A stretch of DNA of 10,599 nucleotides, from contig JAUZOU010000069.1 of NCBI GenBank assembly GCA_030706285.1, forward strand, positions 1 to 10,599. The letters run 5' to 3'. The stretch comes from Bacteroidota bacterium. Lineage in GTDB: Bacteria; Bacteroidota; Bacteroidia; Bacteroidales; UBA1402. Each line of letters opens with the position of its first letter. Within the stretch, counting starts at the first letter, position 1. Shown here piece after piece: positions 1-8,129 of this stretch. The notes beneath the pieces were generated by a model. It was given only the letters and a program-made list of their open reading frames with translations, searched no databases and was not told where the DNA came from. The translations under genes and the position numbers were made by a program.

Positions 1-834
1 AACGCCTCCGGCGACTGCCACTTCTTTGATTTTCAAATCATTAGCCGCTTTTTTAAGTTTATCCATCAGGATATCAATCACCGTTTTTTGCAATGACGCA
101 CATAAGTCTTCCTTGTTCTGCTCAATGAAATCAGGATTCACTGCCAGCTCATCACGCAACCGATAAAGAAAGGAGGTTTTCAATCCACTAAAACTATAAT
201 CGTAACCTGAGACATGTGGTTTGCTGAAAGTGAAAGCCTTTGGATTTCCAAGGTTTGCCAGCTTGTTTACAACCGGCCCACCAGGATAAGGCAATCCCAT
301 CACTTTGGCGCATTTGTCAAACGCTTCTCCGGCTGCATCGTCTATAGTTTGACCAATCATCTCCATTTCGCTAACAGACTTAACCAATACAATCTGTGAA
401 TTACCACCTGAAACCAACAAACAAAGGAACGGAAAGGATGGCGTCTTATGCTCCTCGCCTTCTTTCTGAATGAAATGGGCCAGTATATGTCCTTGCAGAT
501 GATTGACCTCCACCATCGGTATGCTGAGCGATCTGGCAAAACCTTTCGTAAAAGACGTACCAACCAATAAAGAGCCCATTAATCCGGGACCTCTGGTAAA
601 CGCAACGGCCGATAGCTCTTCAGGCTTCAGACCAGCTTGTTTAAGCGCCAAATCAACCACCGGGATGATATTTTGTAAATGAGCTCTGGAGGCCAATTCC
701 GGTACAACACCACCATAGGCTTCATGAACCTTTTGGCTGGCTACCACATTCGAAAGCAGGTAGCCATCACGAATAATGGCAGCGGACGTATCATCGCAGG
801 AAGATTCAATGCCAAGTATTGTTAGTTTGGACAT
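1..834 (-). CDS. tsaD: tRNA N6-threonylcarbamoyladenosine (t6A37) transferase TsaD, 3' end cut by window edge
   Basis: TsaD transfers the threonylcarbamoyl group from TC-AMP to A37 of ANN-decoding tRNAs, working in the cytoplasm with TsaB and TsaE. I read the minus strand from an ATG at 834 as 278 uninterrupted codons to the left edge. Visible family motifs are GIESSCDDT (residues 8-16), the metal-binding HLQGH with His112 and His116, VSGGNSQIV (141-149), IDDAAGEAFDK (164-174), YPGGP (183-187), FSGLKT (215-220) and the start of the AGG motif at 275-277. The family is about 340 residues, so roughly 60 are missing, including the later metal-ligand Asp. Family order at the start (GIESSCDDT a few residues after Met) supports this ATG; there is no Shine-Dalgarno sequence, as is usual in Bacteroidota. 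It is divergent from the tamB-like gene, with 127 bp between the starts. The identification is firm. Confidence 0.97.
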   Translation of the reverse strand, partial: MSKLTILGIESSCDDTSAAIIRDGYLLSNVVASQKVHEAYGGVVPELASRAHLQNIIPVVDLALKQAGLKPEELSAVAFTRGPGLMGSLLVGTSFTKGFARSLSIPMVEVNHLQGHILAHFIQKEGEEHKTPSFPFLCLLVSGGNSQIVLVKSVSEMEMIGQTIDDAAGEAFDKCAKVMGLPYPGGPVVNKLANLGNPKAFTFSKPHVSGYDYSFSGLKTSFLYRLRDELAVNPDFIEQNKEDLCASLQKTVIDILMDKLKKAANDLKIKEVAVAGGV

Positions 835-894
835 TTCTTAGTATTAATTGAGTTTAAATCTTCGGTTAGGTCTATGGATTGAACGTCTTTTTCT

Positions 895-902
895 TATTTT
901 TG
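895..902 (+). promoter_or_regulatory. Candidate -7 box of the tamB-like gene promoter (TATTTTTG)
   Basis: TATTTTTG matches TAnnTTTG exactly on the plus strand and would place the transcript start near 909, about 50 nt before the TTG start at 962. A -33 TTG at the usual spacing of about 19 nt is not visible; the nearest TTG (879-881) is too close. If both this box and the minus-strand box at 944-951 are used, the two divergent transcripts overlap at their 5' ends by about 30 nt. Confidence 0.4.
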
Positions 903-943
903 TAAAGAAATAGCCATTTATCAGACCTTATCCAAAAACCCGG

Positions 944-951
944 CAAAGGTA
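944..951 (-). promoter_or_regulatory. Candidate -7 box of the tsaD promoter (TACCTTTG)
   Basis: Read on the minus strand, 951 to 944 is TACCTTTG, a perfect match to the Bacteroidota -7 consensus TAnnTTTG. It would start transcription near 938, giving a leader of about 100 nt before the tsaD ATG at 834. I see no convincing -33 TTG at the expected distance, so this rests on a single box. It lies only 11 bp upstream of the divergent gene's start codon at 962. Confidence 0.4.
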
Positions 952-961
952 CCAAATTATT

Positions 962-3900
962 TTGAAAAGAACCGGATACATTATACTGACTACTTTCCTG
1001 ATTCTGATCGGGGTTCCTTTAATTTTGCTGAATACGCCCAGTTTTCAGCAAAAAATTATTCATGCTGTCTCGCAGTCTTTTGCTGAAAAAAGTGGTACCA
1101 TCATTGAAGTGAAAAGTGCCGGCGTCAACCCTTTCCGGGGCATTGTTCTTCATGGAGTTACGATGCGTGATAGTACGGGAGTTCCATTTTTGAAAGCTGA
1201 GCGCATGGAAGCCGGCATAAGGATTTTGCCTCTATTTCGCAGAAGAATTGATTTGAGCGCCATAAGATGCATCAGGGCCGACGTCATTCTGTATAAGAAA
1301 ACGCCCGAAGATGCATTGAATGTCCTTCCTTTTATCCATTCGTTTTCTTCAAAGAAAAAAGCGGTTTTACCATGGCATTATAACTTCAGGACGATTTTAT
1401 TTAAAAATTGCCGGATCTTTTACGATGTCCTTTCTGAGCCCCGAAAAAGTGCCACTTTTGATTCCAACCACTTGAGAATCATCAATCTGTCTTCATTAAT
1501 AAGACTAAAGGTCGCGCCCAAAAGCAGGTTCGAGTTCAAACTTGTCAAATTCAGCGCCGATGAATGTTGTGGAATCACTGTCAAAAACTTCAGTCTGAAA
1601 GGAAAGGTCGATTCAAAAAATCTGACGATCGAACATATAAGACTCTTAGCCGGTAACAGCGAACTGGAAATATCGTCCATCGATGCCTCCTATTCAAGTT
1701 TTAAAGCATTTAAGCACCTGTCAAACGCTGTCTCGTTTGCCCCGATGGTCATAAAGACAACCTTTATTCCTTCCGATTTTTCCGTCTATCATGCCCCTCT
1801 CTCCAAACTGACAACCCCTGTTATTTTATCACTTTCTCTGGAAGGAAAAATAAATGATCTGAACGTGAACAGCATCAGACTTTCCATGGAAAATCTGGCA
1901 TTGTTTGACGGAAAATTCAACCTGAATCAGTTGACTGATTTGAGCAATCTATCAGTCAACGGTAAAGTAAACCTTCTTAAAATTTATCCGGCAGGATTTG
2001 AATATTTATCTGGTATTATTACCAAAAAGCAGACCAAACTACCAGCCCTGAGAGCACTAGGCACCATCAGCTATATGGGAAACGTCTCGACTACCAATCA
2101 TCGCATCGAAGTCAAAGGTGATTTTAAGACGGAAGCCGGTACACTTGAAACAAACCTTGCTGTGCTATTGGCAAAAAAAGAATGGTTTCAGTTTGAAGGG
2201 AAAATGCAATCCACAGCATTCCAATTGAACCGCTTATCCAACGCTCCGACTCCTTTCGGAAAAATCGCCTTCAATCTGGCAGTCAAAGGCATGCAAAAAA
2301 AAGGTACTCAAATGGCTGGAACGGTAGACGGGCTCATCTCTGAGCTTTATTACCACGGCTATACCTATAAAAATTTGTCGATCAATGGAAGCTATAGCCA
2401 TCACATCGTTGATGGCAAATTGCTCCTTAACGATGAAAATGCCAAACTGGATCTTAACGGCCAATTAGATTTATCCAAGAATGCGCCTGCCTGTCAGTTG
2501 AGTTTGCTTGCCAAGAATATCAATCTGCAGGCCCTCCGCCTAGTCAACAACAGTACTATTTCTGATCTGTCTTTCGATATGAATGCAGCTGTCAAAGGAC
2601 ATACCATTGATGACATGACCGGCATCCTGACCGTAAATGATCTGGCCGTCTACAACAATAAACAATGGTTTCACCTTGACAAACTCGTTGCTGAAGCGTT
2701 GCAAGAAGATACCGCCAGAATTCTTGATATCAGGTCTGATCTGCTCAATGGAAACGTATCCGGTAAATTTTATTTCAATGAATTAAACGAAACACTTCAC
2801 AATTTACTGACAGACTACATACCATCAGCCTTTACTGTTCCATCGTTGAAAAAACCAAGGTTGACCAGCCATCTTGATTTTCATTTTTCCCTAGCACCAT
2901 CAACAGCCTTGACAGATATACTGGAGCTACCCTTTTCCTATAACAAAACCATTCATTTGGATGGCTACTTCCGGAACAGCACTGGAAAATTCCGAGTAAA
3001 AGCGGTCGTACCAGATTTAACATACGGAAAGCTGGATTTTCATGCTATCAACTTCTTGTTCGAAAATCCACTCCAGGAAGCCAAATTTATTGGACATGCC
3101 CAGGTCATGACGGAAAGCCAGGATCTGGATATGGACATGGACGTCCGTACCTTCAGTGATCAATCGGCCGTAAAGTTCTTCTGGAGTAATTCTGGTACAG
3201 AAACTCATACTGGCACGATCAACGGTAATGTTCTCCTTAGCCGGGATAAAATGGGCAAGCCTGTTTTCGACATATCCCTACTGCCGTCTGAAATCGTTGT
3301 TAGTGATACAATCTGGCATGCTTATCCAACAAGGTTGAAACTGGAAAACAAACGCTTCTTTATCGATCAGTTCGAATTATCACACAATGACGAGTTCATC
3401 AAGTTGAATGGCTATATCTCAAAAAATCTCAATGATACGCTGGCCGTCTCTTTTAATTCTTTCCGGTTGGATGATTTAATCAGCCTGCTGCCAAAAGGAG
3501 ACATTACATTCGGAGGCAGCATTACAGGTACAGCCCTTTGTCCTCATTTATTGAACAAGGCAACATTGAATGCTGCGTTGGATGTCAAAGGGTTTTCTAT
3601 CAACAAACAAATACTGGGAAATCTCAACGTAACAAGCTACTGGAATGATGAAGCCAAAGCGCTTGAATTGTATGGCCATGTCCTTTCAAGTGAATCGACC
3701 GACTCATCAGCCAGACATGTCGCATTGGCGACTGGTAGTTATTTTCCATTTAGAGATTCACTCTATCTCAATATTGACTCAAAACAGCTACCATTGAACT
3801 TTCTGGATGTATACCTGGATGCCGTACTGAAAGATTTGCAAGGATACGCCACCGGCAATATTAAAATTATGGGGCCGATAAAGAAAATTGGTATTTACAC

Positions 3901-5458
3901 CAAGGTCTTTATTAAAAATGCTTCATTTAGTATAGGAATGCTAAATACCAGATATTCTTTTTCCGATTCGCTCAATCTGACGCCCCACCTGATCAGTTTC
4001 AGAAATGTTCAAATCAAGGATAAAGAAGGCAACACAGCTATTGCCAATGGGTTGATCAAGCATAACTATTTCAAAAATATGCAGACGAATATTAAGATTT
4101 CGGCAAAAAACCTGCTGGCTATGGATATTCCTCAATCATCAGAAGCCAATTTCTATGGCAAAGCATATGGAAGCGGGACTGTCACGATATCAGGATCTCA
4201 GGATAATATGATAGTCGATGTGAATATGCACTCAGAAGACCACACCAAAGTTGCCATATCCTTACTCAAAGCATCAGACGTAGAAGATTACAACTTCATT
4301 CAATTCATCAATCCAAGGACATTCAGGGCTGATACAACAACAAATGTTCAAACAAAAAAACAGATTTCCGAAAAAGCCAACACCCAATCAGGTAATTTGA
4401 CAGTCAATCTCCAGCTTGAAGTAACACCATCAGCTGAACTGACACTGATAACCGATCCCAATACCGGAGACGAAATCAAGGCACGCGGATCGGGTGCCAT
4501 CCGGTCGGTTTTCAAAGGTGGTACTGGATCAGACATTCAACTTTTCGGACGTTACACCATTGATAACGGAAGTTATAAGTTTGTTTATGAGAACATCCTG
4601 AGAAGAGACTTCAAAATCATTCAAGGAGGTACCATCAACTTTGCCGGTGATCCGTTTGCTGCCGAACTGGATATTAAAGCCAACTACACAGTTGATGCAC
4701 TGTTGACCGACCTGATTCCTGCGGCCGAACTGGCCAGTCTGCACCTTAACAGAAACCGTATTCCAGTTAATTGTGTACTTGGACTTAATGGAGAGCTTCA
4801 ACAGCCAGGCATTACACTTGATCTGAATTATCCTTCTGCAGACGAAGAACTGACAAGGCGCATCAACAACGTGATCAATACGGACGAACAAAAAAATCAA
4901 CAGCTAGTTTACCTATTGCTTTTCGGTCGTTTCAATTCACCAAGCAACATCTATACAGCCAGCCAAAGCAACGTCTCTACAGTGCTCAATACGGCCATTT
5001 CAACCTTGTCATCGCAGGTGAACCGAGTGTTGAACAATGCATTCGGTTATTCCAACATGTCTTTTGACATCGATTACAAAAATTCCGCCTATGAATCAGG
5101 TACACCTGGCGAGTTTAAAGTCGGTATGTCCGGGCAGTGGCTGGATGATCGCCTGACTTTCCAGGGAAATTTAGGCTCAAGAGAAGATCTGACTCAAACA
5201 GGTACCAGTCAGTTCATTGGCGAATTCGACTTAAGCGTACGCATGAAAAATTCTCAAAAATGGAGTTGGAAACTGTTTAACAGAGCAAACGACAACATGT
5301 ACTTCAAGTCTGCCCTAAATACTCAGGGATTTGGTGTTGTGTACAAAGAAGAATACAACACTTATTCTGAGCTATTCAAACAAATGATTGAAAGCCTGAA
5401 ACAACCGTTCATCAGAAAAAAGAAACAGGAACAACTGCCATTTGCCCATCCTGAGTAA
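962..5458 (+). CDS. TamB-family (DUF490) translocation/assembly-module protein, 1498 residues
   Basis: TamB-type proteins are inner-membrane-anchored, periplasm-spanning beta-rich proteins of the AsmA/VPS13-like group, implicated in outer-membrane protein assembly or phospholipid transport. The chain starts with a single hydrophobic anchor (about residues 5-23, GYIILTTFLILIGVPLILLN), with no lipobox Cys. A long stretch of alternating polar/hydrophobic strands follows, as expected for a beta-taco groove. The C-terminal part looks like the TamB/DUF490 domain: GTINFAGDPFAAELDIKANY near residue 1222, then a YLLLFGRF segment and a terminal strand series ending in GFGVVYKEEY. Size suits the large Bacteroidota homologues. 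The start codon is TTG at 962: an in-frame TAG at 911-913 limits upstream extension, and the next in-frame ATG (about residue 68) would remove the membrane anchor. No TamA/BamA-like partner is in the window. The gene ends 97 bp before the convergent proS, with a terminator between. Family assignment is strong; the exact substrate is unknown. Confidence 0.92.
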   Translation: MKRTGYIILTTFLILIGVPLILLNTPSFQQKIIHAVSQSFAEKSGTIIEVKSAGVNPFRGIVLHGVTMRDSTGVPFLKAERMEAGIRILPLFRRRIDLSAIRCIRADVILYKKTPEDALNVLPFIHSFSSKKKAVLPWHYNFRTILFKNCRIFYDVLSEPRKSATFDSNHLRIINLSSLIRLKVAPKSRFEFKLVKFSADECCGITVKNFSLKGKVDSKNLTIEHIRLLAGNSELEISSIDASYSSFKAFKHLSNAVSFAPMVIKTTFIPSDFSVYHAPLSKLTTPVILSLSLEGKINDLNVNSIRLSMENLALFDGKFNLNQLTDLSNLSVNGKVNLLKIYPAGFEYLSGIITKKQTKLPALRALGTISYMGNVSTTNHRIEVKGDFKTEAGTLETNLAVLLAKKEWFQFEGKMQSTAFQLNRLSNAPTPFGKIAFNLAVKGMQKKGTQMAGTVDGLISELYYHGYTYKNLSINGSYSHHIVDGKLLLNDENAKLDLNGQLDLSKNAPACQLSLLAKNINLQALRLVNNSTISDLSFDMNAAVKGHTIDDMTGILTVNDLAVYNNKQWFHLDKLVAEALQEDTARILDIRSDLLNGNVSGKFYFNELNETLHNLLTDYIPSAFTVPSLKKPRLTSHLDFHFSLAPSTALTDILELPFSYNKTIHLDGYFRNSTGKFRVKAVVPDLTYGKLDFHAINFLFENPLQEAKFIGHAQVMTESQDLDMDMDVRTFSDQSAVKFFWSNSGTETHTGTINGNVLLSRDKMGKPVFDISLLPSEIVVSDTIWHAYPTRLKLENKRFFIDQFELSHNDEFIKLNGYISKNLNDTLAVSFNSFRLDDLISLLPKGDITFGGSITGTALCPHLLNKATLNAALDVKGFSINKQILGNLNVTSYWNDEAKALELYGHVLSSESTDSSARHVALATGSYFPFRDSLYLNIDSKQLPLNFLDVYLDAVLKDLQGYATGNIKIMGPIKKIGIYTKVFIKNASFSIGMLNTRYSFSDSLNLTPHLISFRNVQIKDKEGNTAIANGLIKHNYFKNMQTNIKISAKNLLAMDIPQSSEANFYGKAYGSGTVTISGSQDNMIVDVNMHSEDHTKVAISLLKASDVEDYNFIQFINPRTFRADTTTNVQTKKQISEKANTQSGNLTVNLQLEVTPSAELTLITDPNTGDEIKARGSGAIRSVFKGGTGSDIQLFGRYTIDNGSYKFVYENILRRDFKIIQGGTINFAGDPFAAELDIKANYTVDALLTDLIPAAELASLHLNRNRIPVNCVLGLNGELQQPGITLDLNYPSADEELTRRINNVINTDEQKNQQLVYLLLFGRFNSPSNIYTASQSNVSTVLNTAISTLSSQVNRVLNNAFGYSNMSFDIDYKNSAYESGTPGEFKVGMSGQWLDDRLTFQGNLGSREDLTQTGTSQFIGEFDLSVRMKNSQKWSWKLFNRANDNMYFKSALNTQGFGVVYKEEYNTYSELFKQMIESLKQPFIRKKKQEQLPFAHPE

Positions 5459-5497
5459 CTGTAACGTTATGGGCAACTCGATGTCTATCGTATAAAC

Positions 5498-5540
5498 ACA
5501 CAGAGGTTGCCTAATCGACAACCTCTGTGTTTATTTTTAT
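5498..5540. terminator. Hairpin terminator between the convergent tamB-like gene and proS
   Basis: A perfect 12-bp stem pairs ACACAGAGGTTG (5498-5509) with CAACCTCTGTGT (5519-5530) around a 9-nt loop, followed on the plus strand by TTATTTTTAT. It sits 40 bp after the tamB-like stop. On the minus strand the stem is followed by a weaker T-containing run (TTTATA), so it may also end proS transcripts, whose stop is 26 bp away. Confidence 0.85.
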
Positions 5541-5555
5541 CAAACAGTCAATTGA

Positions 5556-7037
5556 TCAGTAGGCTCTGGCGATGATAACTCTTTGAGTAGAAGGTTTTCC
5601 TGTCACCATACATTTTCCTGGTGTCATATCACCATTTAATGGAATGCAACGGATAGTGGCCTTCGTTTCATTTTTGATCTTTTCCTCCGTTTCTGCTGTT
5701 CCATCCCAATGACACATCAGAAAACCGCCCTTCTCAATTTCGACCTTGAACTCATCGTACGAATTGACTTCGCGGGTATTTGCCTGACGGAAATCAAGCG
5801 CTTTCTTGTAGATATTCGCCTGAATGTCATCAAGTAATTGTTTGATATAGTCTTCAATACCATCACAAGACAGTGTTTCTTTCGTCAGGGTATCCCGACG
5901 CGCTACTTCAACTGTATTGCTTTCCAGATCACGACTTCCAATGGCCAATCTTACAGGAACACCTTTCAATTCATATTCTGCAAATTTCCATCCAGGCTTT
6001 TTATTGTCTGAGTTATCGTATTTAACGCTGATGCCCAACTTTTTAAGTCCATCCATAAGCTGATTGGCTTTTTCATCAATGGCATGAAGTTGATCGTCAT
6101 TTTTATAGATCGGCACAATAACAACCTGATAAGGAGCTAGCTTTGGAGGCAATACCAGTCCGTTGTCGTCGGAATGTGTCATGATCAAAGCGCCCATTAA
6201 CCGGGTAGAAACGCCCCATGAAGTTGCCCAAACATAATCAGTCTTATTATCTTTATCAATGAAAGTCACATCAAATGCTTTTGCAAAATTCTGTCCAAGG
6301 AAATGGGCGGTGCCCGATTGCAGTGCTTTGCCATCCTGCATCAGCGCTTCAATGGTATAGGTATCGAGAGCACCGGCAAAACGTTCAGTCGGAGTCTTTA
6401 CACCACGAACAACAGGTACTGCCATAAAATTTTCGGCAAAGGAAGCATAAACTTCTAACATCTTCTTCGCTTCTATTTCAGCTTCATCTTTCGTTGCATG
6501 AGCCGTATGACCTTCTTGCCATAAAAATTCAGTCGTTCGCAAGAACATTCTCGTACGCATTTCCCAACGTACGACATTGGCCCATTGATTACACAAAATC
6601 GGAAGATCACGGTAAGAATGAATCCAATTCTTATAGGTATTCCAAATGATGGTTTCAGAAGTAGGGCGCACAATGAGTTCTTCCTCCAACTTGGCATCAG
6701 GATCAACGATCAGGCCTGTCCCATTCGGATCTTTTTTTAATCTATGGTGAGTTACGACAGCACATTCTTTAGCAAAACCCTCCACATGTTCAGCCTCACG
6801 GCTTAAAAATGATTTAGGAATAAATAGAGGAAAGTAGGCATTTACGTGTCCGGTTGCCTTAAACATATCGTCCAATTCACGCTGTATTTTTTCCCAGATG
6901 GCATAGCCATAGGGCTTTATGACCATACAGCCGCGTACAGCCGACATTTCAGCTAAATCTGCTTTGATCACCAGGTCTTGATACCATTGCGAATAATCCA
7001 CACTCCTGGGAGTTAACTCCTTCAATTCTTTTGCCAT
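5556..7037 (-). CDS. proS: Prolyl-tRNA synthetase, short archaeal/eukaryotic-type (ProS type 3)
   Basis: This class II aminoacyl-tRNA synthetase charges tRNA-Pro with proline in the cytoplasm. The 493-residue chain has the type-3 architecture without the bacterial INS editing insertion. Visible parts are the N-terminal catalytic region with motif 1 around GHVNAYFPLFIP (63-74), RPTSETI (124-130), the motif 2 strands including RWEMRTRMFLRTTEFLWQEG (157-176), and motif 3 around STRLMGALIMTHSDDNG (277-293). The anticodon-binding HGTP domain runs from about 304 to 400, then a C-terminal domain ends in the characteristic Tyr493. In zinc-binding relatives the C-terminal domain carries four Cys; here only Cys442, Cys464 and Cys476 remain visible, and the expected second and fourth positions appear to be Thr450 and Thr479, so a standard Cys4 zinc site is unlikely. 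The ATG at 7037 gives the expected N-terminus. It is transcribed divergently from the symporter gene, with its own promoter. Confidence 0.97.
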   Translation of the reverse strand: MAKELKELTPRSVDYSQWYQDLVIKADLAEMSAVRGCMVIKPYGYAIWEKIQRELDDMFKATGHVNAYFPLFIPKSFLSREAEHVEGFAKECAVVTHHRLKKDPNGTGLIVDPDAKLEEELIVRPTSETIIWNTYKNWIHSYRDLPILCNQWANVVRWEMRTRMFLRTTEFLWQEGHTAHATKDEAEIEAKKMLEVYASFAENFMAVPVVRGVKTPTERFAGALDTYTIEALMQDGKALQSGTAHFLGQNFAKAFDVTFIDKDNKTDYVWATSWGVSTRLMGALIMTHSDDNGLVLPPKLAPYQVVIVPIYKNDDQLHAIDEKANQLMDGLKKLGISVKYDNSDNKKPGWKFAEYELKGVPVRLAIGSRDLESNTVEVARRDTLTKETLSCDGIEDYIKQLLDDIQANIYKKALDFRQANTREVNSYDEFKVEIEKGGFLMCHWDGTAETEEKIKNETKATIRCIPLNGDMTPGKCMVTGKPSTQRVIIARAY

Positions 7038-7064
7038 AAATTAGAACGTTATCATTTTGTCAGG

Positions 7065-7094
7065 CAAAATTAGCAAAGATTGATTGCATTACAA
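7065..7094 (-). promoter_or_regulatory. proS promoter: TTG - 19 nt - TAATTTTG
   Basis: On the minus strand a -33 TTG (7094-7092) is followed after 19 nt by TAATTTTG (7072-7065), a full match to TAnnTTTG. This geometry is typical of Bacteroidota primary-sigma promoters. It predicts a start near 7058 and a leader of about 20 nt before the proS ATG at 7037. Confidence 0.6.
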
Positions 7095-7097
7095 TCA
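7081..7097. repeat. Inverted repeat TGATTG-CATTA-CAATCA in the divergent promoter region
   Basis: TGATTG (7081-7086) and CAATCA (7092-7097) are perfect inverted copies around a 5-bp spacer. Each half contains the -33 TTG of one of the two divergent promoters. It could be an operator for a dimeric regulator or simply a by-product of two back-to-back -33 boxes; the sequence does not decide. Confidence 0.5.
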
Positions 7098-7113
7098 TAA
7101 AAATGTAATTTCG
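7084..7113 (+). promoter_or_regulatory. Symporter-operon promoter: TTG - 19 nt - TAATTTCG
   Basis: On the plus strand TTG (7084-7086) is followed after 19 nt by TAATTTCG (7106-7113), one base off TAnnTTTG. The predicted transcript start near 7120 gives a leader of about 37 nt before the ATG at 7157. The -33 elements of this promoter and the divergent proS promoter are only 5 bp apart, so the two could compete for RNA polymerase. Confidence 0.5.
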
Positions 7114-7130
7114 TGCCGGTTTGCAAATTT

Positions 7131-7152
7131 AAGAGTCATTAAAAGAGTCATT
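7131..7152 (+). repeat. Tandem AAGAGTCATT x2 in the symporter leader
   Basis: AAGAGTCATT occurs at 7131-7140 and again at 7143-7152, a 10-bp exact repeat with a 12-bp period, ending 4 bp before the symporter ATG at 7157. It lies inside the predicted 5' leader, where it covers the region a ribosome would contact. It may be a small tandem duplication without function or a regulatory site. Confidence 0.6.
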
Positions 7153-7156
7153 TTTC

Positions 7157-8119
7157 ATGTACGAACAACTGCAAAAACTCGATCAGATAACCATCAACTT
7201 TTCCAATTCAAGTTCACACGTTCTTAATATTATCCTGGCACTGATCATGTTTGGGGTGGCTCTCGGTATCCGTCCAAAAGAGTTTGCCACCACTTTTCAG
7301 AAACCTAAAGGTCTGATTGCTGGTTTATTATCACAAATGTTTCTGCTACCGGCGATGACCTTTGTGCTTGTCATTATATTTCATAAACTGCTGTCTCCGA
7401 CTGTTGCCATGGGAATGATCCTGGTGGCTGCCTGTCCGGGAGGAAATATTTCCAACTTCATTAGCAGCCTGGCTAAAGCTAAAGTTGAGCTGTCAGTAAC
7501 CATGACCGCTTTTTCGACCATTTTTGCCATTTTCACGACACCTTTTAATTTTGCTTTTTGGGGCGGATTATACATCAACTTCATGGCCAAACACTCCAGC
7601 CAGTTACTTCAAACTCTTTCCATAGACCCCGTGCAGATGTTTTATACGGTATGCATCTTGCTGGGTGTTCCATTAGTCTTTGGCATTTCATGCGCTCACT
7701 TCTTCCCGCGTTTTTCACAAAAAATTGCACCTTGGATGCAAAGGTTCTCAATTCTGGCTTTCGTTGCAATGATTGTGATTGCCTTCTACAACAACATCGA
7801 TGTTTTTCTCAACTACATATTTCTGATATTTTTCGTTGTGCTTGTTCACAATGGTTCAGCGTTGCTCACTGGTTTTACAACGGCATCAGCTTTCAGGACA
7901 ACGGAAAAAGAAAGACGGACCATTACGATAGAAACAGGTATCCAGAACAGTGGACTAGGTTTAGCCCTATTGTTTAATCCCAAAATCTTTCCTCAAGATA
8001 CGGCACTTGGTGGAATGTTGCTGGTAACGGCCTGGTGGGGCATCTGGCATATTGTATCCGGGCTTGGTATCGGATTTTATTGGCGTCACCGCTCACTTAA
8101 CAATGAACAAACCGACTGA
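7157..8119 (+). CDS. Bile acid:sodium symporter (BASS/SBF) family transporter
   Basis: This integral membrane protein of 320 residues belongs to the SBF/BASS superfamily, sodium-coupled carriers of organic acids such as bile acids, pantoate or keto acids. About nine hydrophobic segments are visible, roughly at 22-38, 52-75, 82-95, 112-135, 160-180, 195-212, 215-240, 260-274 and 284-307. Diagnostic motifs are ACPGGNISN (92-100) followed by LAKAKVELSVTMT (105-117), the first discontinuous helix and sodium-site region, and ETGIQNSGLGLAL (259-271), equivalent to the conserved Glu-Thr/Gln segment of the second crossed helix. Length is normal for the bacterial family. The ATG at 7157 is preceded by a promoter and a tandem repeat. 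It is the first gene of a likely two-gene operon with the acyltransferase, whose start is within 11 nt of its stop or overlaps it. The substrate cannot be told from sequence; the bile-acid name is a family label only. Confidence 0.9.
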   Translation: MYEQLQKLDQITINFSNSSSHVLNIILALIMFGVALGIRPKEFATTFQKPKGLIAGLLSQMFLLPAMTFVLVIIFHKLLSPTVAMGMILVAACPGGNISNFISSLAKAKVELSVTMTAFSTIFAIFTTPFNFAFWGGLYINFMAKHSSQLLQTLSIDPVQMFYTVCILLGVPLVFGISCAHFFPRFSQKIAPWMQRFSILAFVAMIVIAFYNNIDVFLNYIFLIFFVVLVHNGSALLTGFTTASAFRTTEKERRTITIETGIQNSGLGLALLFNPKIFPQDTALGGMLLVTAWWGIWHIVSGLGIGFYWRHRSLNNEQTD

Positions 8120-8129
8120 TCAGGCAGTA

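Noticed and set aside
4529..4900. A 123-codon minus-strand open frame inside the tamB-like gene
   Set aside because: It is antisense to the conserved C-terminal TamB region, has no family motif, and is explained by codon composition of the real gene.
7558..7977. A 139-codon plus-strand open frame inside the symporter gene
   Set aside because: It is a +1 shadow of the transporter frame, which itself contains the diagnostic SBF motifs across this whole stretch.
8052..8129. Upstream TTG start at 8052 for the acyltransferase
   Set aside because: It would overlap the symporter by 68 nt and add residues with no family similarity; ATG at 8130 (or 8103) gives a normal N-terminus.
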